Shown: piece after piece, positions 8,920-16,133 of the stretch
How positions within the stretch are numbered: position 1 is the first letter of the stretch
Layout: the number at the start of each line of letters is the position of its first letter
Position numbers and translations under genes: made by a program
Source of the DNA: COE1 sp910588595
Lineage (GTDB): Bacteria; Bacillota; Clostridia; Lachnospirales; Lachnospiraceae
Direction: 5' to 3'
Assembly (NCBI GenBank): GCA_948957135.1
Contig: CARDBT010000008.1
Coordinates: forward strand, 28,958-92,957
DNA: 64,000 nt
Notes under the pieces: model-generated
Told to the model about the DNA's origin: nothing
Seen by the model: only the letters and a program-made list of their open reading frames with translations
The model's database searches: none

Positions 8920-10344
8920 ATGGAAAATATCAGAAGGAAAAATAAAATGATGGAGACGTACAGTATCCTGGTGATCGATATTTTATGTGTTGTCGTCTCC
9001 TACGCATTGGCATTGTTCATTCGATTCAATATCATTCACTATGAGAATTACCCCAAACAGTTTCATCTTATGGTTGGGGCTTATATCGTGATATTATGTC
9101 TGCTCTACAACATGTTTCTCGATGCGAACAGAAACTTTTTTACCAGAGGCTACTATCAGGAGTTTTACTACACGGTGAGATATACGCTGATCCTCGTAGT
9201 AGGGCTGGTGGTTGTGCTGTATCTCCTGCAGCAGTCCTATGAGTTTTCCCGCTCTGTGTACGGCATATTTGCGGTTTTGAACATTTTGATCACATATGCC
9301 ATACACATGGCATTTAAAAAGGGAATCTGGAAATACTATAGGAAAAGTATCAACGCCGAGAAGATGCTGGTCATCACAAAAGATATCCTGATGGAAGAGG
9401 TGCTTGGAAATCTTATTAAGGGCAAAGAGTGGTATTATGATATCACAGCGGCAGTCGTCTACGATGCGGACAGAAAAGGCAGTGTGGTCAGGGGCGTGCC
9501 GGTCGTGGCGTCAAAGGATGATCTGTATGAGACGGTGATCCAGATGATGGTGGACGAGGTGTTCATCTGTCTTCCGGGAGAGCCGCTGATCGAGATCCGC
9601 GATATGGTACAGCAGTTCGAGGAGATGGGGCTTACCTGTCATTACAATGTTGACCTTTTCAGTCATTCGAATCCCAATACGTATGTCCAGCAGATGGCGG
9701 GGTACAGTGTGATTTCCTTTGCGCTAAAGACAATGGATTCCAGACGGCTTCTTATCAAGCGGCTGATCGATATCCTGGGAGCGGTTGTGGGGCTTGCGGG
9801 TACAGCTGTGATAACGCCCTTTGTGGCGGCGGCGATCAAGATCGATTCGCCAGGACCTATATTCTTCTCCCAGACCCGCATCGGAAGAAACGGGCGGCGA
9901 TTTAAGATCTGGAAATTCCGCTCGATGTACACTGACGCTGAGGAGCGCAAGAAGGAGCTGGAAGCACAAAATGAGATCAAAGGTCTGATGTTTAAGATGG
10001 AGGGCGACCCACGCATCACCAGAGTAGGGAAGTTTATCAGGCGGACAAGCATTGACGAGACACCGCAGTTTCTCAATATTCTGGTGGGGGATATGAGTCT
10101 GGTCGGCACACGTCCGCCGACGGAGGACGAGTTTGAACAGTACAATGGCTATTACAGAAGACGCCTGAGCATCACGCCGGGTCTGACAGGGCTCTGGCAG
10201 GTGAGCGGCAGAAGCGATATACAGGACTTTGAGGAGATCGTAAGACTTGACTTGGAGTACATAGACAACTGGTCTTTGGGACTTGACGTTAAGATCTTGA
10301 TCATGACTGTGTTTGCAGTTCTTGGGAGAAAAGGCTCAAAATGA
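8920..10344 (+). CDS. polyprenyl-phosphate sugar-1-phosphate transferase (exopolysaccharide initiating enzyme)
   Basis: 474 residues. Four or five N-terminal membrane helices (residues ~10-130) lead to a nucleotide-binding-like middle domain and the C-terminal bacterial sugar transferase domain. The latter shows KRLIDILGAVVGL, DSPGPIFFSQTRIGRNGR, KFRSMYTDA and LVGTRPPTEDEFEQY, the family signatures. It transfers a sugar 1-phosphate from a UDP-sugar onto undecaprenyl phosphate and so starts a repeat unit. ATG 8920 is close to GGAGCAGG; ATG 8947 behind AAGGAAA is a credible alternative. The downstream WecG/TagA-type gene, which would add the second sugar, overlaps it by ATGA. A second enzyme of the same class lies at 39628. 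Confidence 0.9.
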   Translation: MENIRRKNKMMETYSILVIDILCVVVSYALALFIRFNIIHYENYPKQFHLMVGAYIVILCLLYNMFLDANRNFFTRGYYQEFYYTVRYTLILVVGLVVVLYLLQQSYEFSRSVYGIFAVLNILITYAIHMAFKKGIWKYYRKSINAEKMLVITKDILMEEVLGNLIKGKEWYYDITAAVVYDADRKGSVVRGVPVVASKDDLYETVIQMMVDEVFICLPGEPLIEIRDMVQQFEEMGLTCHYNVDLFSHSNPNTYVQQMAGYSVISFALKTMDSRRLLIKRLIDILGAVVGLAGTAVITPFVAAAIKIDSPGPIFFSQTRIGRNGRRFKIWKFRSMYTDAEERKKELEAQNEIKGLMFKMEGDPRITRVGKFIRRTSIDETPQFLNILVGDMSLVGTRPPTEDEFEQYNGYYRRRLSITPGLTGLWQVSGRSDIQDFEEIVRLDLEYIDNWSLGLDVKILIMTVFAVLGRKGSK

Positions 10345-11081
10345 GATATTGTGAGATATTGAGGACGAATATAAATGTGACGAGTATGCCGGAGACGGTC
10401 GCTTATATCGGAGAACAGATCGATGCGCTCCGGGGTAGTTATATCTGTGTGTCAAATGTGCACACGACAGTGCTGTCCTACGAGGATGAGCACTATCGCA
10501 TGGTACAGAACAGCGCGGCGATGGCGCTGCCTGACGGGGCGCCGCTGTCTAAGTACAGCAGGGCACGGGGATTTCGCGACGCACAGCGGGTAACAGGTCC
10601 TGATCTGATGGCGGAGCTGTTCCGGATCTCAGGACAGAAAGGGTACAGACATTTTTTTTATGGCTCCACGCAGCAGACGCTGGACGATATGAGGGCGATA
10701 CTTCAGAGGGATTATCCGGACCTGGTGATCGCCGGGATGTACGCACCGCCGTTTCGGGCGCTTACGGCGAAGGAGGATCAGGAGGTGACTGCGCGGATCA
10801 ACGATGCCGGTGCTGATTTTATCTGGGTGGGACTTGGCGCACCCAAACAGGAGGAATGGATGTACGAACACCGGGGAAAGTTAAATGCAGTGTCGATCGG
10901 CGTGGGTGCCGGTTTTGACTATATAGCAGGCAATATCAGAAGAGCGCCCAGGATCATGCAGGTGCTCTGTCTGGAGTGGCTTTACAGGCTGATGCAGGAT
11001 CCCAGGCGCCTGTGGAAAAGATATGTGGTGACAAACACGAAGTTTGTGTGTTATATTTTGAGAGAAAGATTTGTAAAATGA
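10341..11081 (+). CDS. WecG/TagA/CpsF family glycosyltransferase
   Basis: 246 residues, the usual length for GT26. Family motifs include SNVHTTVLSYED, MALPDGAPLSK with its conserved Asp, RVTGPDLM, HFFYGSTQQT, WVGLGAPKQEEWMY and IGVGAGFDYIAGN, with a C-terminal EWLYRLMQDPRRLWKRY. TagA adds ManNAc to the lipid-linked GlcNAc in wall teichoic acid; WecG adds ManNAcA. Here it most likely puts the second sugar on the lipid intermediate started by the neighbour at 8920. Starts and stops are coupled on both sides by ATGA overlaps (10341-10344 and 11078-11081). Confidence 0.9.
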   Translation: MRYCEILRTNINVTSMPETVAYIGEQIDALRGSYICVSNVHTTVLSYEDEHYRMVQNSAAMALPDGAPLSKYSRARGFRDAQRVTGPDLMAELFRISGQKGYRHFFYGSTQQTLDDMRAILQRDYPDLVIAGMYAPPFRALTAKEDQEVTARINDAGADFIWVGLGAPKQEEWMYEHRGKLNAVSIGVGAGFDYIAGNIRRAPRIMQVLCLEWLYRLMQDPRRLWKRYVVTNTKFVCYILRERFVK

Positions 11082-12001
11082 AGAGGAAGATATGGTTTCA
11101 CGCAGATGACTACGGAGTGACAGCACAGCAGGCAAAACGGATCCTGAGCTGTCATCAGAGCGGGGTGCTCAACAGTATCAGTGTACTGCCCAATACGCCT
11201 GCATTGGGAGAGGCTCTCGATTTGCTGGATCAGATCGATCCGGACGGGACGCAGATCAGACGTGTCCTGCACCTGAACTTTGTGGAGGGCAGGCCGGTCG
11301 CGGGGGCTGAGAACGTACCGGAACTGGTGGATGATACGGGGTATTTCGATAAATCTTTTATACATTTCTGGCGGTGGAATCATACGAAAAGAGGTGCTGC
11401 GAGAAAAGAGCTTATCCGCCAGATCAAACTGGAGATCGCGGCGCAGCTGCAGGCTGTGACAGGGGCATTTGATTACAGGATAACCGCGGTTGATTCCCAT
11501 CAGCACTATCACATGATCCCGATCGTGTTTGACAGCCTGATGGAAGTGTTATCAGAAACAGGGCTGGGGACGACACAAATCTGTCAGGTACGGATCCCTG
11601 TCGATCCGACAGCACCGTTGAGGAGCAATGCACAGATGCGCAGAGGAGTGCCAAAGATCAATTGGGTGAAATGGTGCATTCTTGGAGCATATGTACAGAG
11701 AAACAAGAAGATCCTGCACAGCCGGGGTATAGAAGTGCCTGTCTTTTTTGGTATTTTCTACACCTGCCAGATGAAAAAGGAGGTAGTGGAGGCATTGCTT
11801 CCGGCATACAGGAACTATGCAGACAAAAAAAACAGAGATCTGGAGCTGATGTTCCATCCAGGCAGTCTCACAGACTGTAATGAACTATTAGATGCGAGAA
11901 GTGAGGAACTTGCAGTATTTTATATGTCCGACGACAGATACGAGGAAGCCGAATGTTTAAAGCTGCTGGATAAGTCTTATAAAGAAGAAAATAATAAATA
12001 A
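11078..12001 (+). CDS. ChbG/YdjC-like carbohydrate deacetylase
   Basis: 307 residues from ATG 11078, which overlaps the stop of the preceding gene as ATGA; the open frame reaches back to 10976 but only as overlap with that gene. The start KIWFHADDYGVT contains the metal-binding Asp pair of the YdjC fold; DSHQHYHMIP supplies the two His residues, and LELMFHPG a C-terminal His. ChbG removes an acetyl group from N-acetylated chito-oligosaccharides. Within this operon it could remove N-acetyl groups from a lipid-linked amino sugar, changing the charge of the polymer; that role is inferred. No signal peptide is present, so it should act in the cytosol. Confidence 0.8.
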   Translation: MKRKIWFHADDYGVTAQQAKRILSCHQSGVLNSISVLPNTPALGEALDLLDQIDPDGTQIRRVLHLNFVEGRPVAGAENVPELVDDTGYFDKSFIHFWRWNHTKRGAARKELIRQIKLEIAAQLQAVTGAFDYRITAVDSHQHYHMIPIVFDSLMEVLSETGLGTTQICQVRIPVDPTAPLRSNAQMRRGVPKINWVKWCILGAYVQRNKKILHSRGIEVPVFFGIFYTCQMKKEVVEALLPAYRNYADKKNRDLELMFHPGSLTDCNELLDARSEELAVFYMSDDRYEEAECLKLLDKSYKEENNK

Positions 12002-12014
12002 TAAGGGGAGAATC

Positions 12015-13175
12015 ATGAAAAAGAAATCAGTGGTAGCAACTATTATGGCGATGACAACTGCGATCGCATTGCTTTCGGGCTGCGGGGAACGGACAGATAT
12101 CGAGGACAAGACTGTTGTCGTGAGTGAGGACGGGGGAGAGAGCAGCACAGTGCAGGAGACCGGAGGGGCAAACGTGCCGTTGCCGACGGATGTTATGCCG
12201 GAGACAGAAGTTATGTCATCTGTCGATGGCGCGGAGGAAGTGCCAGAGACGCAGAGTGCAGACAGCACCGTCGAGGGAGGTGAGCCGGACACGGCACAGG
12301 CGGAGCTGCCGGAACAGGAAGAGTCATCGATGGTCTTCGAGCTCTCTGAGGGGGAGCTGGAGGCGAGGCGCGAGCAGCAGCAGAATTTTGCGGAGGCAAG
12401 AGAACTCCTGTACAGTCTGCCGAACTCCAAGGACAAGACCGAGAAGATCAATCAGATGGACAGGCAGATCCTTGCAAACAATGCCTATAATTTTGGCACC
12501 AGAAATATTGTATTTATAGGAGACAGTATCACAGAGGGGATCACGAGTGCGGTCGACGGGAATGGGAACCTTGTCAGCTATGTCACTTATGCGAACTCCT
12601 ATCTTCGCTTTAACAGAGTGCTCAACCACGGTTTGGGCGGCAGGATGTTTTCTGTATATGGAGGCGAGGAACTGTCGCTTGCCATGAACTTTGGCAATGT
12701 AACGAATATCAACTCGGATGTCATTGTGGTGTTTGCAGGAGTCAATGATTACCTGTCCACGCCGGCAACCAAACGGTTTGGCGATGTCAATGACAAGCTG
12801 AGCACATCGGGGTATTGCGGCTCGGTCAGGTTGTTCATGAAACAGCTTTATGAGTACTATGGGGACCGGGACATTTTCTTTGTGATGATGTATAACACTT
12901 CAAAGAACGTGAAAAGCAGCTATTCGGATATCACGTGGCAGCCAACCTTGAACGATTACCTGGAAGTACAGCGGACGCTTGCCAAGGAGTACGGATTTAA
13001 CGTGATCGAGCTGTATGACATTGGCTTTATGGACTGCAGTGACAAGGAGTCGTCAGACTTTTACCTGCGGGATGGCCTGCATCCGAAGGATAATGGGAAC
13101 ATCGTGCTGGGCGAACATATCGCAGCGGAGCTGTCGCTCTATTTTGCCCAGAAGGAAGAGAACAAAAAGCAATAG
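12015..13175 (+). CDS. SGNH/GDSL hydrolase lipoprotein
   Basis: 386 residues. A lipoprotein signal ends in LLSGC with Cys23 as the lipidated residue. Residues ~25-115 are an acidic, Ser/Thr/Glu-rich tether. The catalytic domain has block I IVFIGDSITEG (nucleophile Ser), block III FAGVNDYLS and block V DGLHPKDNG (catalytic Asp and His). Members are esterases or O-acetyl-transfer partners for wall polymers. Placed after a carbohydrate deacetylase in one operon, it may remove or move O-acetyl groups on the exported polysaccharide at the outer face of the membrane. GGGGAG precedes ATG 12015. Confidence 0.85.
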   Translation: MKKKSVVATIMAMTTAIALLSGCGERTDIEDKTVVVSEDGGESSTVQETGGANVPLPTDVMPETEVMSSVDGAEEVPETQSADSTVEGGEPDTAQAELPEQEESSMVFELSEGELEARREQQQNFAEARELLYSLPNSKDKTEKINQMDRQILANNAYNFGTRNIVFIGDSITEGITSAVDGNGNLVSYVTYANSYLRFNRVLNHGLGGRMFSVYGGEELSLAMNFGNVTNINSDVIVVFAGVNDYLSTPATKRFGDVNDKLSTSGYCGSVRLFMKQLYEYYGDRDIFFVMMYNTSKNVKSSYSDITWQPTLNDYLEVQRTLAKEYGFNVIELYDIGFMDCSDKESSDFYLRDGLHPKDNGNIVLGEHIAAELSLYFAQKEENKKQ

Positions 13176-13191
13176 GTAGGAGAAGCATCAG

Positions 13192-14235
13192 GTGGAGATT
13201 TTAAGATGGGCAATACTGCTGGCATTCGTCTTGCCAGTACCATTTTTTCTGGGGTTTATACCTGTAAAACATATGAACCGCTTGCAAAAGACACCCGCAA
13301 TGACTTATGTCTGCGGGTGGTTTGTGAGCTTTTTTCTGTTTGAGCTGACTGCAGTTCCGTTCATTCTTTTAGAACAGAGTTTTACACTGCTGGTAGTTGT
13401 GTATACCTGTATCGTCGCGGTGGTGCTGGTCGTGTCTTTGTGGCAGGGACGCCATCTGTGGAAGTATTATTATGAGTGCATTCAGGGAATCAGGGACATG
13501 CCGGGTGCTGTAAAGCTTGGCTGGGTGATATTTTTCCTGATCGTTTTTTTTCAGATGGCATATGCGGTTCTGTATGAGTACTATGATGGGGACGACGCTT
13601 ATTATATCGCGGTGGCAGTGCTCACGGAAGAATTTGATACGATGTATCTGCGCGATGCCTATTCGGGGTATATATATCCGCTTGATGCGAGGCATGCGTT
13701 TTCGCCGACACCCATATACCAGGCGTGGCTGTCGAGGCTGAGCGGGATCGCGCCTGCCGTTGTGGCGCACAGTGTGCTGGCGCCGGTGTGGCTTATGTTT
13801 ATGTACTGCATCTACGGACAGATCGGCAGCCGGTTATTGTGGCATAAAAAAAATTATAGGCCTGCGTTTATGATCCTGCTCGCGATATGGTTTATGTATG
13901 GGAATATTTCGCTGTACACATCGGAAACGTTTGCCATGACGAGAACCTGGCAGGGGAAGGGGCTGATGGCGGGGATGATCCTGCCCGCGCTGTTTCTGTG
14001 CCTGATCTACCTGGCAAAGGAAAGAGTCAGCCAGGGTATGTGGCTGCTCTTTATCTGCGTCTGCATGTCGGCTGTTTTTGCGACGAGTATATCCTTTATG
14101 CTCATACCGACGATCACAGGCGCAGCGTCTGTGCTGATCGGGATCAGGAAAAAGAGTGTGAGATCTGCGGCGGAAATATTTTTGTGCTGTACGCCCTGCC
14201 TGCTGCTGGCAGTCTGCTATATGATCGTGAGATAG
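13192..14235 (+). CDS. polytopic membrane protein, possible GT-C-like N-terminal half (DUF6077-like)
   Basis: 347 residues from GTG 13192 behind GTAGGAGAAG. About nine hydrophobic segments. A loop after the fourth segment contains YYDGDDAYYIA, an Asp pair followed by aromatic residues, which resembles the acidic motif in the first outer loop of GT-C glycosyltransferases; the later segment SPTPIYQAWLSRLSG is also loop-like. The general look matches DUF6077 membrane proteins of Clostridia, but those are longer. The frame ends at TAG 14233-14235; a second stop (TGA 14299-14301) and then a new open frame at 14305 follow in the same reading frame, so this may be one half of a broken gene. The function is inferred from layout only. 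Confidence 0.55.
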   Translation: MEILRWAILLAFVLPVPFFLGFIPVKHMNRLQKTPAMTYVCGWFVSFFLFELTAVPFILLEQSFTLLVVVYTCIVAVVLVVSLWQGRHLWKYYYECIQGIRDMPGAVKLGWVIFFLIVFFQMAYAVLYEYYDGDDAYYIAVAVLTEEFDTMYLRDAYSGYIYPLDARHAFSPTPIYQAWLSRLSGIAPAVVAHSVLAPVWLMFMYCIYGQIGSRLLWHKKNYRPAFMILLAIWFMYGNISLYTSETFAMTRTWQGKGLMAGMILPALFLCLIYLAKERVSQGMWLLFICVCMSAVFATSISFMLIPTITGAASVLIGIRKKSVRSAAEIFLCCTPCLLLAVCYMIVR

Positions 14236-14304
14236 CCCTGCAAGGACATATCCGGCGTACAGCATCAAAACTTTGAAACAGTTTCGGGAAAAGGGGGATG
14301 ACAG

Positions 14305-15138
14305 ATGCGAATGGACTTGATTTCAGTCACAAAGGCCGTGATAGAGGACGTGGTTTTGTACAATAATAATAGCTTTCTGCTTCCCCTTTTTCTGATCGCA
14401 CTGCTGTTTCTGTGGAGGACTGAAAAAGATAGGAAGCTGCGTGTAGTGCTGTTGTATCTGGTGGCAATGATCGGCGCGATCTTTTTGTGCCCGGTCTATG
14501 CGTGGGTGGGAATGAAGATCGATGCGGATATCTATTATCGTGTTCTGTGGTCGCTGCCGATCGGGATCCTTGTATGCTACAGTGTTGTGAAGCTCATGGC
14601 ACGTTTCAAGGCGCTTGCATCAAAGGCGCTGGTGTTTATCCTTGCGGTGCTGGTGATCGTGATGAACGGCGAACTGGTGTACACCAATTCGTTCCATATC
14701 AAGTCGGTCAATGCGTACCATATCCCCCAGCAGGTGATCGATGTGGCGGATGCGCTCAGGCTCGACAATTATAAGCCTATCGCCGTGCTGCCGGCTGAGC
14801 TGCTGCCATTTTTCAGGCAGTATACAGCGGATGTGTACACGCCGTATGGCAGGAACATTCTGGAGCCGGCGTGGACTTTTCACGATGAGTTGTACGATGC
14901 CATGGAGGGGGACCGCAATGCGTACGACGTGGCGGAGGTGGCAAGATGTGCCCGCAGCCATCATTGTGCCTTTGTCGTGCTGTCCTGCGCAAAGCAGATG
15001 AATGGGAGCATGGAGGAACAGGGGTACTTCCTGTTTCGGTTCGTCCAGGGGTATTTTATCTATATGGACTACAATTATTACTGGGTGTTCAAGGAACAGG
15101 GACTTCTCGATGCGGACGTGATCGAGGCTGGAGGATGA
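14305..15138 (+). CDS. membrane protein, possible C-terminal half of the gene at 13192
   Basis: 277 residues. Four hydrophobic helices (residues ~15-120) precede a soluble C-terminal part of about 140 residues, with IDADIYYRVLW between helices. AAGGGGG at 14291-14297 lies before ATG 14305, so it could be translated by itself. It continues the reading frame of the previous gene after two stops and 23 intervening codons, and together they would make a protein of about 650 residues with many helices and a soluble tail, a plausible layout for a GT-C glycosyltransferase. Alternative: two genes encoding subunits. It is followed 4 bp later by SMR-type proteins that could flip the lipid-linked sugar donor. 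Confidence 0.5.
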   Translation: MRMDLISVTKAVIEDVVLYNNNSFLLPLFLIALLFLWRTEKDRKLRVVLLYLVAMIGAIFLCPVYAWVGMKIDADIYYRVLWSLPIGILVCYSVVKLMARFKALASKALVFILAVLVIVMNGELVYTNSFHIKSVNAYHIPQQVIDVADALRLDNYKPIAVLPAELLPFFRQYTADVYTPYGRNILEPAWTFHDELYDAMEGDRNAYDVAEVARCARSHHCAFVVLSCAKQMNGSMEEQGYFLFRFVQGYFIYMDYNYYWVFKEQGLLDADVIEAGG

Positions 15139-15142
15139 GTGA

Positions 15143-15520
15143 ATGAAGGATACGGATGATAGGGTGGTCAGGATCCATAAAATCAGGGATATCGCATTGT
15201 TACAGGGTGTTATTATCATTTATACAATTTCAGGCGTAATGTCCAAAGAGGCAGCGGCAAGCGGCGGTGATCTGATGCGGTTCCTGATTTTCTTTGGGCT
15301 GGAATTTGTGCTGCTGGGGGTGTACGCAGTGCTCTGGCAGCAGATGATCAAGAGATTTGAGCTCTCCGTGGCGTATGCAAACCGCTCGATGGCTGTGGTG
15401 TGGTCCATGGTGTGGGCGGTCGTCTTGTTTCACGATACCATAACGATGCAGAATATCGCGGGGGTGGTGCTCGTGGTGGCAGGGATATGGATCATCAATA
15501 CAGATACGGAGGGAGTATGA
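15143..15520 (+). CDS. SMR/EamA-type small membrane protein (flippase subunit candidate)
   Basis: 125 residues with four hydrophobic helices. The ending NRSMAVVWSMVWAVVLFHD followed by a last helix with GVVLVVAGIWIIN resembles half of an EamA/DMT protein or an ArnE/EmrE-like subunit. GGAGG at 15130-15134 precedes ATG 15143. One base separates it from the second small membrane protein, so the pair probably forms a heterodimer, as ArnE/ArnF do when flipping an undecaprenyl-phosphate-linked amino sugar. This suits a locus with several GtrB-like enzymes that produce such donors. Confidence 0.7.
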   Translation: MKDTDDRVVRIHKIRDIALLQGVIIIYTISGVMSKEAAASGGDLMRFLIFFGLEFVLLGVYAVLWQQMIKRFELSVAYANRSMAVVWSMVWAVVLFHDTITMQNIAGVVLVVAGIWIINTDTEGV

Positions 15521-15521
15521 A

Positions 15522-15860
15522 ATGGTCAGTCGGTTTGTGTTGGTCATGTTCTTATCAGTGATAACGGCATCGATATCACAGGTTCTGTTGAAAAAGAGTG
15601 CGCTCAGGTCGTACGATACTGTTGTAAAAGAATATTTGAACCCCTATGTCTTCAGCGGTTATGGGCTTTTGTTGGTGTCCATGTTCCTGACAGTTTATGC
15701 ATATAGCGGAATGGATTACAAGAATGGCCCCGTCATTGAGTCGATGGGAAACGTGGTCGTGCTGATCCTGGGGTATTTTGTGTTCGGAGAGCGGATCAGC
15801 ATCAGGAAAATGGCAGGGATCATGTGCATTATCACAGGGATCGTTGTTTTTTATCTGTAG
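15522..15860 (+). CDS. SMR/EamA-type small membrane protein, partner of 15143
   Basis: 112 residues with four helices. SQVLLKKSALRS in the first loop, YSGMDYKNGPVIESMG in the middle and GYFVFGERISIRKMAGI before the last helix are typical of the SMR/ArnF class. The final GIVVFYL ends the protein. The start is 1 bp after the stop of the partner gene. Role inferred: flipping of a lipid-linked sugar across the membrane together with the 15143 product; drug export is the less likely alternative given the context. Confidence 0.7.
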   Translation: MVSRFVLVMFLSVITASISQVLLKKSALRSYDTVVKEYLNPYVFSGYGLLLVSMFLTVYAYSGMDYKNGPVIESMGNVVVLILGYFVFGERISIRKMAGIMCIITGIVVFYL

Positions 15861-15911
15861 CGATGTCAGGGATCTGCATGTTTTTTTGAAAGTTGTTTTT
15901 GCAAAAATATG

Positions 15912-15940
15912 TTGAGGGATGGTAGATGCTCTGCTATAAT
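15912..15940 (+). promoter_or_regulatory. sigma-A type promoter upstream of the GH25 gene
   Basis: TTGAGG (15912-15917), a 17-bp spacer and a perfect TATAAT (15935-15940). The expected transcript begins near 15947 and has a leader of about 165-185 nt before the muramidase start. Confidence 0.75.
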
Positions 15941-15962
15941 TGTAACGTTAACAGGCGATAGC

Positions 15963-16028
15963 GATCTGTGGGAGAATAGCTCCGAAGAAATCACCGGTGC
16001 GATCGGCATCCGTAATTTCCCACAGATC
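15963..16028 (+). promoter_or_regulatory. leader inverted repeat, possible structured RNA
   Basis: GATCTGTGGGA (15963-15973) pairs perfectly with TCCCACAGATC (16018-16028), closing a 44-nt loop. It lies in the leader downstream of the promoter at 15912. No T-run follows, so it is not a plain terminator. I looked for cyclic-di-GMP-I and cyclic-di-AMP riboswitch cores and did not find them. The rest of the 15861-16112 gap shows nothing else. Confidence 0.45.
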
Positions 16029-16133
16029 CTTAGATAGTTGGATAACCTCTCGGAATCTCCGTACACATGCTATTGCAGTAGATTCCGTAAGTCTATCTGG
16101 TGCAGAAGGAGGATGCCATTTGGCAGAAACAGA

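Noticed and set aside
13887..14276. Frameshift continuation of the 13192 gene in another frame
   Set aside because: The alternative frame does not connect to the downstream membrane protein, and both parts already share the same frame.
15963..16028. Cyclic-di-GMP or cyclic-di-AMP riboswitch
   Set aside because: The conserved cores of these classes were looked for and not found, so no class name is given.
16038..16133. N-terminal extension of the muramidase from TTG 16038
   Set aside because: The stretch overlaps the leader hairpin, has Cys/Arg-rich unlikely protein sequence and no ribosome site.
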